Source: Flavobacteriaceae bacterium NBU2977
GTDB lineage: Bacteria > Bacteroidota > Bacteroidia > Flavobacteriales > Flavobacteriaceae
Direction of reading: 5' to 3'
Assembly (NCBI GenBank): GCA_019931105.1
Contig: JAIOUW010000007.1
Location: 1 to 63,651, forward strand
DNA: 63,651 nucleotides
Positions 53,090-61,934 of this stretch are shown here, in pieces; within the stretch, counting starts at the first letter, position 1; the number at the start of each line of letters is the position of its first letter. The notes under the pieces were generated by a model that saw only the letters and a list, made by a program, of their open reading frames with translations, had not been told where the DNA came from and made no database searches. Made by a program: the position numbers and the translations under genes.

Positions 53090-53439
53090 GTGAAGAAAGA
53101 CAATTTAATATTAGAAAAGACTTGTGAATTTTCGCTTTCTTTTATTGAACTGTACAAAGAGCTGAATTTTAAAAAAGAATACATTCTATCCAAACAATTA
53201 TTAAGTAGTGGAACTAGCGTAGGGGCCAATGTTCATGAGGCGACCGCGGCTCAATCTAAAAAAGATTTTACCCATAAAATGTCCATAGCCTCAAAAGAGG
53301 CCAGGGAAACAAAATATTGGCTCAAACTTTAAAGCATTTCAAACTAGTAGATACAGATAGCACAAATGAGCTAGAAGAAGTTGAATCCATCATGAATATC
53401 AAAACAAAAATTGTAAAGACTTCTCAGGAAAAATTATGA
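53090..53439 (+). pseudogene. Four-helix-bundle protein (23S rRNA intervening sequence family), frameshifted
   Basis: Beginning with GTG, KKDNLILEKTCEFSLSFIEL, YKELNFKKEYILSKQLL, SSGTSVGANVHEATAAQSKK and SIASKEARETKYWLKL are typical of the S23/IVP four-helix-bundle family (TIGR02436). A stop occurs after KL because one T is missing in CTTTAAAG. With that base restored the protein continues KHFKLVDTDSTNELEEVESI and reaches a stop at 53439, about 116 residues in all, the usual length. Either a real frameshift or a sequencing slip. The ORF fills the gap between fadA and the acyl-CoA dehydrogenase gene. Confidence 0.7.
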
Positions 53440-53441
53440 AA

Positions 53442-53471
53442 TCCAACATTTAAAATTTAGAATTCAAAATC
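53442..53471. repeat. Right imperfect inverted repeat of inserted element
   Basis: TCCAACATTTAAAATTTAG, then AATTCAAAATC. Its reverse complement matches the left copy at most positions, and it ends ten bases before the ATG at 53481. Confidence 0.55.
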
Positions 53472-53480
53472 ATCAAAAAG

Positions 53481-55286
53481 ATGGAAGCAAAAGAAAAAGA
53501 TATCCTCCGCGGTGGTCAATTCCTCGTAAAGGAAACCAAATGTGAAGACATATTCACTTTGGAAGACTTGTCGGAAGAGCAAAAAATGATGCGCGACAGT
53601 ACCAAAGAATTTGTTGACCGCGAACTTTGGGCGCACTGGGAGCGCTTTGAGAAAAAAGATTACGCGTACACTGAAGAATGCATGCGCAAGGCCGGCGAAC
53701 TCGGGTTATTGAGCGTAGCCGTACCCGAGGCCTATGGTGGCATGGGCATGGGCTTTGTATCGACCATGTTGGTGTGTGACTATATTTCGGGCGCTACAGG
53801 TTCGTTCAGCACGGCTTTCGGTGCCCATACGGGAATCGGAACCATGCCGATAACCCTTTACGGTACCGAAGAACAAAAACAAAAATATGTCCCCAAATTG
53901 GCTTCGGGCGAATGGTTCGGTGCCTATTGCTTGACAGAACCGGGAGCTGGATCCGACGCGAATTCGGGAAAGACGAAGGCCGTGCTGTCCGATGATGGAA
54001 AATACTATAGTATTTCAGGACAAAAAATGTGGATTTCCAATGCAGGTTTCTGCAATATGTTCATCGTTTTTGCCAGAATCGAAGATGACAAGAACATCAC
54101 CGGGTTTATCGTAGAGAACGACCCTGAAAATGGAATTTCCCTAGGGGACGAGGAAAAAAAGCTCGGTATTCACTCCTCCTCCACCCGACAAGTATTTTTC
54201 AGCGACACCAAGGTGCCGGTCGAGAATATGCTTTCGGAACGTGGCAATGGCTTCAAAATTGCAATGAATGCCTTGAACATAGGTCGCATCAAACTAGCGG
54301 CTGCATGTTTGGAAGCACAACGCCGCGTTATTAACGAGGCCGTAAAATATGCCAATGAACGTATTCAGTTCAAGACCCCTATCATGAACTTTGGGGCCAT
54401 AAAGGCAAAAGTTGCCAACATGGCCACGAATGCCTATGCGGGAGATTCTGCATGCTATAGGGCGGCAAAAAACATTGAGGACCGAATAGCGATCCGCGAA
54501 GCGGCCGGCAATTCGCACCAAGAGGCCGAACTCAAAGGGGTCGAAGAATATGCCATTGAATGCTCCATACTCAAGGTTGCCGTTTCAGAAGATGTTCAGC
54601 ATACCACTGATGAAGGCCTACAGATTTTCGGAGGTATGGGCTTTAGTGCCGAAGCCCCTATGGAAAAGGCCTGGCGCGATGCAAGAATAGCACGTATCTA
54701 TGAGGGCACCAACGAGATCAACAGAATGTTGTCTGTTGGTATGCTCATCAAAAAAGCCATGAAAGGCCATGTAGACCTTTTAGGGCCTGCCACCGCCGTA
54801 GGCGAAGAATTGATGGGGATACCTTCATTCGATGCACCCGACTTTTCACAATTGTTCGCTGAGGAAAAAGATCTAATCGCCCGACTCAAAAAGGTTCTCC
54901 TGATGGTCGCCGGTAGTGCCGTTCAAAAATTCGGTCCTGAACTTGAAAAACACCAACAGTTGATGTTGGCCGCGGCCGATATTTTGATTGAAATCTATAT
55001 GGCGGAAAGCACCATCCTTAGAACTGAAAAAAATGCAAAACGTTTCGGGGAAGAAGCCCAAGCCACCCAAATAGCAATGGCCAAGCTGTATCTCTACAAT
55101 GCGACCGAAACCATTATTCAAAAAGGCAAGGAAGGCATCGTTTCCTTTGCCGAAGGTGATGAACAGCGCATGATGCTCATGGGTCTAAAACGTTTCACAA
55201 AGTATACCAATAACCCGAACGTAGCCGCTTTGCGAACCCAAATTGCGGACAAAGTGGCTGCTGACAACGGTTACACCTTTGACTAA
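53481..55286 (+). CDS. fadE: Acyl-CoA dehydrogenase (FadE-type)
   Basis: A 601-residue FAD enzyme that starts beta-oxidation by making trans-2-enoyl-CoA. Motifs: SVAVPEAYGGMGMGFVSTM, GAYCLTEPGAGSDANSGKTK, QKMWISNAGFCNMFIVFARI, VQHTTDEGLQIFGGMGFSAE and YEGTNEINRMLSVGMLI at about 410-426. The extra 180-residue C-terminal helical domain makes it a long-form (VLCAD/YngJ-like) enzyme like Bacillus FadE, and it takes the FadE position in the fadNAE-type order. A terminator follows. Confidence 0.9.
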   Translation: MEAKEKDILRGGQFLVKETKCEDIFTLEDLSEEQKMMRDSTKEFVDRELWAHWERFEKKDYAYTEECMRKAGELGLLSVAVPEAYGGMGMGFVSTMLVCDYISGATGSFSTAFGAHTGIGTMPITLYGTEEQKQKYVPKLASGEWFGAYCLTEPGAGSDANSGKTKAVLSDDGKYYSISGQKMWISNAGFCNMFIVFARIEDDKNITGFIVENDPENGISLGDEEKKLGIHSSSTRQVFFSDTKVPVENMLSERGNGFKIAMNALNIGRIKLAAACLEAQRRVINEAVKYANERIQFKTPIMNFGAIKAKVANMATNAYAGDSACYRAAKNIEDRIAIREAAGNSHQEAELKGVEEYAIECSILKVAVSEDVQHTTDEGLQIFGGMGFSAEAPMEKAWRDARIARIYEGTNEINRMLSVGMLIKKAMKGHVDLLGPATAVGEELMGIPSFDAPDFSQLFAEEKDLIARLKKVLLMVAGSAVQKFGPELEKHQQLMLAAADILIEIYMAESTILRTEKNAKRFGEEAQATQIAMAKLYLYNATETIIQKGKEGIVSFAEGDEQRMMLMGLKRFTKYTNNPNVAALRTQIADKVAADNGYTFD

Positions 55287-55317
55287 TTCAGATTATCACT
55301 TCAGAAACAGAAGTAAA

Positions 55318-55351
55318 GAACCGTTCCAATTTGGAGCGGTTTTTTTTATGT
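55318..55351 (+). terminator. Intrinsic terminator of the fad operon
   Basis: AACCGTTCC-AATT-TGGAGCGGTT (one mismatch) followed by eight T. Confidence 0.8.
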
Positions 55352-55465
55352 GCACCTGACAAAAAGGTTATGAAATTCGAGGCCGTAAATGCCGGGACAA
55401 TTAAGTTTTAACGACAAATCAAAAATCAAGTTGTCACAAATGAAAATACCGATTACATTTATCAT

Positions 55466-56908
55466 ATGGACACAAGCCTTCTTAAAAAAGCCTATTCCCC
55501 GGAAGCGTTCAGGGAGCAAGGCCATCGATTGGTCGATCTACTGGCCGATCATTTAACGGACACCTCTAGTGGTAAGTCAAATAAAACGATTGCATGGAAC
55601 CTTCCCGAAAAGGAACATGAATACTGGGCCGATTTTCTGGAAAATGGTAATGAGCAAAACTTTTTTCAAACAGTTATCGCGCGTACCACACACGTCCATA
55701 ATCCCAAGTACATGGGGCATCAGGTGGCACCGACCGCCCCCATGGCCGCGCTTGCGGGCTTACTAAGTTCTTTTCTGAACAACGGCATGGCCGTCTATGA
55801 AATGGGTATGTCAAGCTCGGCCATTGAGAGGATCGTGACCGATCTGCTTTGCAAAAAAATAGGTTTTACGACGAGCGCTAGGGGCTTTTTGACCTCTGGT
55901 GGCACCCTTGCCAATCTTACCGCCCTACTTTCGGCAAGAAAGGCCCAAGTCGAACATGACGTCTGGATCAGTGGCCATGGCGAACCACTGGGCGTCATGG
56001 TCAGTGAAGAGGCGCACTACTGTGTTGATCGTGCGGCAAGGATCATGGGACTGGGCGAGCAAGGAATCATTAAAGTTCCGGTTAAAACCGATTATTCGAT
56101 GGACACTTCAAAGCTTGAAGCGTGTTATCAAAAAGCCGTGGAAGATGGAATCCGTATTTTTGCCATTGTAGGAAGTGCCCCTTCGACCGCAACGGGCATT
56201 TATGATGATCTCGACGAGATTGCGAAATTTGCCCAAAAACATGGCCTGTGGTTCCATGTTGATGGCGCCCACGGCGGAGCGGCCATTTTTTCAAAAAAAT
56301 ACAGTTCTACCGTAAAGGGAATCGAATGCGCCGACTCCGTTGTCATAGACGGTCACAAAATGATGATGATGCCCATAATCACCACGGCATTGCTCTTCAA
56401 AAACGGCGGTCATTCGCACACGACCTTCAGTCAGAAGGCCGATTATTTATTGGAGCAAGCGGAAGGCGAAGATTGGTATAATTTGGCCAAGCGCACCTTT
56501 GAATGTACCAAAACAATGATGAGCCTCTATTGGTTTATCCTATTCAAAACGTACGGTAATGCCATTTTTGATGAATACGTGACCCATCAATACGATCTTG
56601 GCCAACGGTTCGGGAAAATCATACAAGAAAATCCCGATTTCGAATTGGCGGTACCCCCGGCATCTAATATTGTTTGCTTTCGATATATCACGGACAGTTT
56701 GAGCGATGACGAACTAAATATCCTAAATAAAACCATTCGCAAAGCATTGTTGGAAGATGGCGAGTTTTATATGGTACAGACCACGCTAAAGGGAATACAC
56801 TATTTACGGTGCACGATAATGAATCCGTTTACGACGGAAGTGCATTTGGCACAACTGCTCCAAAAAATCAAAAAGACGGCGAAAGAAATTGAGCTTTCCA
56901 GGGTGTAA
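55466..56908 (+). CDS. PLP-dependent group II decarboxylase
   Basis: A 480-residue enzyme of the aspartate aminotransferase fold. Motifs: VHNPKYMGHQVAPTAPMAAL (substrate loop), GFLTSGGTLANLTALLSARK (phosphate loop), HVDGAHGGAA (PLP ring Asp) and SVVIDGHKMMMMPIITTALL with the Lys that binds PLP (about 298). The family covers glutamate, tyrosine, DOPA, 2,4-diaminobutyrate and aspartate decarboxylases; substrate cannot be told here. It is a single gene, possibly with a leader containing another ATG in a different frame at 55440. Confidence 0.85.
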   Translation: MDTSLLKKAYSPEAFREQGHRLVDLLADHLTDTSSGKSNKTIAWNLPEKEHEYWADFLENGNEQNFFQTVIARTTHVHNPKYMGHQVAPTAPMAALAGLLSSFLNNGMAVYEMGMSSSAIERIVTDLLCKKIGFTTSARGFLTSGGTLANLTALLSARKAQVEHDVWISGHGEPLGVMVSEEAHYCVDRAARIMGLGEQGIIKVPVKTDYSMDTSKLEACYQKAVEDGIRIFAIVGSAPSTATGIYDDLDEIAKFAQKHGLWFHVDGAHGGAAIFSKKYSSTVKGIECADSVVIDGHKMMMMPIITTALLFKNGGHSHTTFSQKADYLLEQAEGEDWYNLAKRTFECTKTMMSLYWFILFKTYGNAIFDEYVTHQYDLGQRFGKIIQENPDFELAVPPASNIVCFRYITDSLSDDELNILNKTIRKALLEDGEFYMVQTTLKGIHYLRCTIMNPFTTEVHLAQLLQKIKKTAKEIELSRV

Positions 56909-56941
56909 TCATCCCCCTTAATCCCGAACCGTTCGTTAAAA

Positions 56942-57577
56942 TCATTCCCGCATGGATTCCAAAATTGTTTCTTCGGTCTCTTTGTTCGAAAAGTTTACCG
57001 CACATTCGATAAGGGCAAGATGCGAATATGCCTGAGGAAAATTACCCAACAGTCTTTTACTTTTGAAATCAATGTCTTCGCTAAACAAGCCCAAATGGTT
57101 GCTATAACCCATCATTCGGTCGAAATGGCGCATTGCTTTTTCTTCCTCGCCGATTTTGAAAAGGCTGTTGATGAACCAAAAGGTGCAGATCGTGAACGAA
57201 GAAGATGGTAGTCCGAAATCGTCCTCGTTCTTGTAGCGATACAGCAATCCGTCATTGCTCAATTCCTTCTCAATGGCCCTGACCGTACTTATGAACTTTG
57301 GGTCTTTGGCATTAATAAATCCGTAAGATTCCATAAGTAATACAGAAGCATCCAGGTGCTGCGAACCATAAGACAGTACAAAAGCGTTCACTTCGGGGTT
57401 CCAGGCATTCTCATGGATATCTTCGCGGATCTCTTGTTCAAGTGCCGCCCATTTTTCAAGTTTCCGGGTCTTCTTGAGGATACGGGCTATTTTTATCGCT
57501 CGATCTATGGCCACCCAACACAGTACCTTTGAGAAAGTAAAATGCCTGTCCTCGGTACGGAATTCCCAAATGCCTTT
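56942..57577 (-). pseudogene. GH15 glucoamylase-like gene, 3' fragment
   Basis: About 211 residues from GIWEFRTEDRHFTFSKVLC onwards match the C-terminal half of GH15/trehalase-like glycoside hydrolases (VAIDRAIKIARIL, FVLSYGSQHLDASVLLMESY, SFTICTFWFINSLFKIG, GNFPQAYSHLALIE). The frame is open across 57514-57577, then homology stops abruptly at about 57577, where an unrelated block with palindromic repeats starts. The catalytic N-terminal half (about 400 residues) is lost, so it is a relic. Confidence 0.7.
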
Positions 57578-57590
57578 CCTTTAGATCATT

Positions 57591-57670
57591 ATCCCCTCCT
57601 AATCTCCCCAAAGGGGAGGGATTGCGACGAATTGCATGCTCCCCTCCTTTGGAGGGGTTGGGTGAGAACA
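57591..57670. repeat. Flavobacterial palindromic repeats (two copies)
   Basis: CTCCCC-AAA-GGGGAG at 57604-57618 and CCCCTCC-TTT-GGAGGGG at 57641-57657 are copies in opposite frames of the same GC-rich palindrome. I recall such units as abundant in Flavobacteriia intergenic DNA. They sit at the break of the GH15 gene. Confidence 0.55.
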
Positions 57671-57769
57671 ACATAGGCCAACTTACATTCGGTTCCAAAT
57701 CCTTCCCCTTTACGTGATAGTAGTTTAATTTTTAATACATTGTCAAGGCTAAATCGAATACAATTAAAA

Positions 57770-59101
57770 ATGAGAAAATTACTTTTTTCAGGTTTTATGA
57801 CCTTTTCCCTCTTTCTATCCGCGCAGACCGATCCACGTATCTATGATATCATCGGGGCCGTTTCAAAAGAACGCATCAAGGCCGATGTGACCAAGCTTGC
57901 CAATTTCGGCACGCGACATACGCTCAGCGATACGGTATCGCAGACACGGGGCATAGGTGCCGCCAGACGATGGATAAAATCGGAGTTCGAAAAAACATCG
58001 GCCGCCTGCAACGGTTGTTTGGATGTTTTCTATCAAAAAGACCTGGTCAAAAAAGGGGAAAACGAACGCATTGTACATGATGTTTGGGTGGTCAATGTGG
58101 TAGCCGTACAGAAAGGTACCAAATACCCGAATCGCTATATCATTATGAGCGGTGATATCGATTCACGGGTCAGCGATCCTACCAATTTTACCGATGATTC
58201 ACCCGGTGCCAACGACAATGCCAGCGGAATGGCGGGCACTTTGGAAGCCGCCCGGGTACTTTCAAAGTACCAATTCGAGAACAGCATCATCTATGTGGGC
58301 TTATCGGGAGAGGAACAAGGACTTTTCGGGGGCAAGGGCCTTGCCGCCCATGCCAAGGCAAAAGGATGGGAAATCATCGGTATTCTCAACAACGACATGA
58401 TCGGAAACATTACGGGAGTCGATGGCATTGTCAGCAATGTCGATTTTCGGATCTTCTCGGAACCCGTCCCTCCTACCGAAACGGAAAAAGAACGAAACGC
58501 CCGTCGCTTCTATGGCGGCGAGGTCGATGGCATTTCGCGACAGCTCGCCCGCTATGTGCATAAGACCACCAAAAAATATATGCCCGAAATGAACCCGATG
58601 ATGGTCTACCGTCTCGATCGTTTTGGCCGTGGCGGACACCACCGTCCGTTTAACGATGCGGGTTATGCCGGAATTCGTATCATGGAAGCCCATGAAAACT
58701 ATACCCAACAACATCAGGATATTCGAACCGAGGATGGAATTGCATACGGTGACGTTCTGGAACACGTAAATTTCGACTACGCCAGAAAACTGACCGCGGT
58801 CAATGCCATTAACCTGGCATCGCTGGCCTGGGCTCCTCCGGCACCGAAAGAGGTAAAGATCGGCGGTATCGTACAGCCTTCCGCAAAATTTCAATGGAGC
58901 AAAGTCGATGGGGCGAAAGGCTACAAAATCTATTGGCGCGATACGACTAGCCCAACATGGGACTACAGCCGCTATGTGGGCGATGTGACCGAATATACGC
59001 TGAACGGAATCGTAATCGACAATTATTTCTTTGGGATTTCAGCCGTTGGAAAAGACGGTTTTGAGAGTCCCGTAGTTTTTCCGAACGGAATTTTTAGGTA
59101 A
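57770..59101 (+). CDS. M28 family metallopeptidase, exported
   Basis: A 443-residue protein with signal peptide (MRKLLFSGFMTFSLFLSAQ). The M28 domain shows the zinc ligands: SGDIDSR..., DDSPGANDNASGMAGTLEAA, GLSGEEQGLFGGKGLAAHAK with the two catalytic/metal Glu, NNDMIGN, and MEAHENYTQQH with the last His. A fibronectin-III-like C-terminal domain (KFQWSKVDGAKGYKIYWRD) follows from about 350. It is an aminopeptidase of the Vibrio/Aeromonas type. The start at 57770 begins directly with the signal peptide. It opens a run of three degradative genes. Confidence 0.85.
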   Translation: MRKLLFSGFMTFSLFLSAQTDPRIYDIIGAVSKERIKADVTKLANFGTRHTLSDTVSQTRGIGAARRWIKSEFEKTSAACNGCLDVFYQKDLVKKGENERIVHDVWVVNVVAVQKGTKYPNRYIIMSGDIDSRVSDPTNFTDDSPGANDNASGMAGTLEAARVLSKYQFENSIIYVGLSGEEQGLFGGKGLAAHAKAKGWEIIGILNNDMIGNITGVDGIVSNVDFRIFSEPVPPTETEKERNARRFYGGEVDGISRQLARYVHKTTKKYMPEMNPMMVYRLDRFGRGGHHRPFNDAGYAGIRIMEAHENYTQQHQDIRTEDGIAYGDVLEHVNFDYARKLTAVNAINLASLAWAPPAPKEVKIGGIVQPSAKFQWSKVDGAKGYKIYWRDTTSPTWDYSRYVGDVTEYTLNGIVIDNYFFGISAVGKDGFESPVVFPNGIFR

Positions 59102-59120
59102 ACACCAAAGCGCTTTTAGC

Positions 59121-59966
59121 ATGTACGAGTTTAGCAATGACAAGCTTCTGATGATCCATGCCGATGATGCGGGGTTGTCCACTTCAGAAAACCAAGCGAC
59201 CATCGAGGCACTCCAAACAGGTTCGGTGACCTCTTACAGTTTAATGGTACCCTGCCCTTGGTTTTACGAAATGGCGCAATTTGCCCTGGCAAACCCAGAA
59301 TTTGATTATGGCATTCATTTGACGTTGACCTGCGAATGGAAAAACTACAAATTCGGCCCTGTCCTATCCAAAGAACAGGTACCAAGTCTCGTGGACAAGA
59401 ACGGCCATTTTCAAAAAAATAGGGCACTGTTTCAAGAAAAGGCTCGGGTCGAGGAAGCGGAAAAAGAACTATCGGCGCAAATCGAAAAAGCGTTGGACCT
59501 CGGACTCAAACCCAGCCATTTGGATTGCCACATGTATAGTGTGGCGACCAGTGCCGAATTGATTTCGGCGTACAAGAATTTGGGCAAAAAGTACGATCTT
59601 CCCGTACTTCTCAGTAAAGAGCTGATGGCATTTGTGGGGTTCGGGGCCGAAACCGCTTTGGAAGATGACGATTTGTTGGTCGACCATCTTTACGTTGGGG
59701 AATATCAATATTTTGAAAAAGGAAATCTAAAGAAATTTTACGGTGATATTCTGGACAATATGGAAGCGGGATTCAATATGATATTAATTCACCCCGCCTT
59801 CGATACCCACGAAATGAAAAGCATTACCGAAGACCATCCGAATTTTGGCTCGGAATGGCGCCAACAAGATTTTGAGTATTTTACGGGCCAAGAATGCAAA
59901 TCTAAAATTAAGGAAAATGGCATACAACTTGTTTCCTGGAAGGATATCATGTCATATAAAACATAA
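59121..59966 (+). CDS. ChbG/YdjC-family carbohydrate deacetylase
   Basis: A 281-residue protein. The metal-binding Asp pair is in MIHADDAGLSTSENQATIEA (residues 11-30) with histidines in YGIHLTLTCEW and PSHLDCHMY, and a closing LIHPAFDTHEM supplies another His. ChbG removes an acetyl group from chitobiose or related sugars; this one is likely cytoplasmic, with no signal peptide. It lies 19 bases after the M28 gene and four before the M1 gene, so the three are co-transcribed. Confidence 0.82.
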   Translation: MYEFSNDKLLMIHADDAGLSTSENQATIEALQTGSVTSYSLMVPCPWFYEMAQFALANPEFDYGIHLTLTCEWKNYKFGPVLSKEQVPSLVDKNGHFQKNRALFQEKARVEEAEKELSAQIEKALDLGLKPSHLDCHMYSVATSAELISAYKNLGKKYDLPVLLSKELMAFVGFGAETALEDDDLLVDHLYVGEYQYFEKGNLKKFYGDILDNMEAGFNMILIHPAFDTHEMKSITEDHPNFGSEWRQQDFEYFTGQECKSKIKENGIQLVSWKDIMSYKT

Positions 59967-59970
59967 AAAA

Positions 59971-61593
59971 ATGACCAAATACCTATCGATAGTATTATTT
60001 TTTCTCTGCGGAATATCAGTAAAAGCCCAGCAATTTACCGAACAAGATACACTCAGGGGAAGTATTACCGGAGAACGCGCCTGGTGGGACCTAAACTACT
60101 ACCATCTCGATATCGAGATCAAACCCGACGAAAAATATATCTCGGGATCGAACCTGGTACGGTACAAAGTCTTGAATTCGGCCCAAGTCATGCAGATCGA
60201 CCTGCAACCGCCCCTGAAAATAGAAAAAGTCACCCAAGACGGCAAAGCGCTCGATTTTTCCTCAAAGACCAATGCACACTTCATCAAATTGGAAAAACCA
60301 CAAAAAGTCGGGGATTTTAATGAAATCGTAATACACTATTCCGGCAATCCCAAAGAGGCCGTACGCGCCCCATGGGACGGCGGCTTTTCGTGGTCGAAAG
60401 ATAAAAACGGTAAGCACTTCGTCGCTACTTCGTGCCAAGGTCTGGGCGCCAGCGTCTGGTGGCCCAATAAAGACCACATGTACGACGAGGTCGATAGTAT
60501 GTTGATCAGTGTCAAGGTTCCGAAAGATTTGATGGACGTTTCGAACGGGCGTCTTCGCAAAATCGACGAAGCTACCGACAGCAAGACCTATCATTGGTTC
60601 GTGGCGAACCCCATCAACAATTACGGCGTCAATGTCAATATTGGCGACTACGTACATTTCGGAGAAAAATACCAGGGAGAACAAGGTCCATTGACCCTTG
60701 ACTATTATGTATTACGGGACAATCTTGAAAAGGCCAAGGAACAGTTCAAACAGGCCCCGATGATGATGAAGGCCTTTGAACATTGGTTCGGCCCCTACCC
60801 TTTTTATAAAGACGGTTTTAAATTGGTTGAAGTGCCTTATTTGGGCATGGAACACCAAAGCTCGGTCACTTATGGCAACCAATACCAAAATGGCTATTTG
60901 GGCAACGACCTATCGAATACCGGCCAAGGACTCAAATTCGATTTTATCATCATACACGAATCGGGCCATGAATGGTTCGCCAATAACATTACCTATCGCG
61001 ATATTGCCGATATGTGGGTCCATGAAGGCTTTACGGCCTACTCGGAAAACCTTTACCTCGATTATTACCATGGTTCAGAAGTGGCGGCCGATTATGTTAT
61101 CGGTACCCGGGCGAACATTCAAAACGACCGGCCCATTATCGGGAAATACGGCGTAAACCATGGCGGGTCGGGCGATATGTATTATAAAGGGGCCAACATG
61201 CTGCACACCCTTCGACAATTGATCGATGATGACGAAAAATGGCGGCAGATCTTGCGCGGACTCAACAAAGATTTTTACCATCAGACCGTGACCACCCAAC
61301 AAATCGAAAACTACATAAGCGAGAAATCGGGGATGGATCTTTCAAAGGTTTTCGACCAATACCTGCGTACGACGCAAATACCCGTATTTGAATACCAAAT
61401 GGAAGATGGCAATGTCATCAAATACCGATGGAAGAACACAGTCGAAGGCTTTGCCATGCCGTTACGGGTTTTTGTAGACGGAAAACCGTTATGGCTTACC
61501 CCAACCACGGAATGGAAAACGGAAACCGCCGACCCCAATGCCACGACGTTTAAGGTCGACCGCAATTTTTATATCGATAAAAAGGAAAAATAG
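59971..61593 (+). CDS. M1 family metallopeptidase, exported
   Basis: A 540-residue zinc aminopeptidase with signal peptide (MTKYLSIVLFFLCGISVKAQ). N-terminal beta-saddle: YYHLDIEIKPDEKYISGSNL; the substrate-binding motif is the GxMEN equivalent GMEHQSSVTYG (about 291-301); zinc site IIHESGHEWFANNITYRD with the third ligand in WVHEGFTAYSE. The long ERAP-type C-terminal domain is lacking, and the chain ends with a beta domain (EYQMEDGNVIKYRWKN), as in many Bacteroidota M1 proteins. The start at 59971 follows the ChbG stop by four bases. Confidence 0.88.
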   Translation: MTKYLSIVLFFLCGISVKAQQFTEQDTLRGSITGERAWWDLNYYHLDIEIKPDEKYISGSNLVRYKVLNSAQVMQIDLQPPLKIEKVTQDGKALDFSSKTNAHFIKLEKPQKVGDFNEIVIHYSGNPKEAVRAPWDGGFSWSKDKNGKHFVATSCQGLGASVWWPNKDHMYDEVDSMLISVKVPKDLMDVSNGRLRKIDEATDSKTYHWFVANPINNYGVNVNIGDYVHFGEKYQGEQGPLTLDYYVLRDNLEKAKEQFKQAPMMMKAFEHWFGPYPFYKDGFKLVEVPYLGMEHQSSVTYGNQYQNGYLGNDLSNTGQGLKFDFIIIHESGHEWFANNITYRDIADMWVHEGFTAYSENLYLDYYHGSEVAADYVIGTRANIQNDRPIIGKYGVNHGGSGDMYYKGANMLHTLRQLIDDDEKWRQILRGLNKDFYHQTVTTQQIENYISEKSGMDLSKVFDQYLRTTQIPVFEYQMEDGNVIKYRWKNTVEGFAMPLRVFVDGKPLWLTPTTEWKTETADPNATTFKVDRNFYIDKKEK

Positions 61594-61599
61594 AAAAAA

Positions 61600-61777
61600 T
61601 GCCAATAACGCCCTGCGATCGGCTCTTCTGGCCGGGGAGTTCGGTTTACACATGCTCATACGGACGCGTACCTTGAATTTGTTCTCCGAACGCAATTATC
61701 CAAAGACCACGATGATCTATACGCACGTTTCGACCGGCAGTTTGCAACGTATAACGAACCCTTTTGACAAATTGTAG
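61600..61777 (+). pseudogene. Tyrosine recombinase, 3' fragment
   Basis: The last 30 residues (YPKTTMIYTHVSTGSLQRI, NPFDKL, stop at 61775-61777) match the C-terminus of XerD-like phage/transposon integrases, with the active-site Tyr in IYTHVST. Upstream the frame shifts (HMLIRTRTLNLFSERN) and only traces of the HTFATHLLE-type box can be guessed at. It is a decayed integrase end located at the border between core genes and the AT-rich cassette genes. Confidence 0.65.
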
Positions 61778-61904
61778 GCCATTTCTTAATTTCGGCGCAT
61801 GACTAGGATGGTTATGGCTGTAATATTTGGGTTTATTAGGAATGTGTGTTTTAATAAAACACACTAGTAGTCGACAATATTAGCAAAAAAGTGAAGAAAC
61901 CCTA

Positions 61905-61934
61905 CCACATATAAATAAGTTAGCTACAATTTGA
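61905..61934. repeat. Cassette-boundary element, right half
   Basis: CACATATAAATAAGTTAGCT, then ACAATTTGA and ATG, parallels the right arm of the complete element (GGTTATACGAGACCGTTGCC, then TACAATT and ATG) just before the start of the next gene. Confidence 0.45.
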
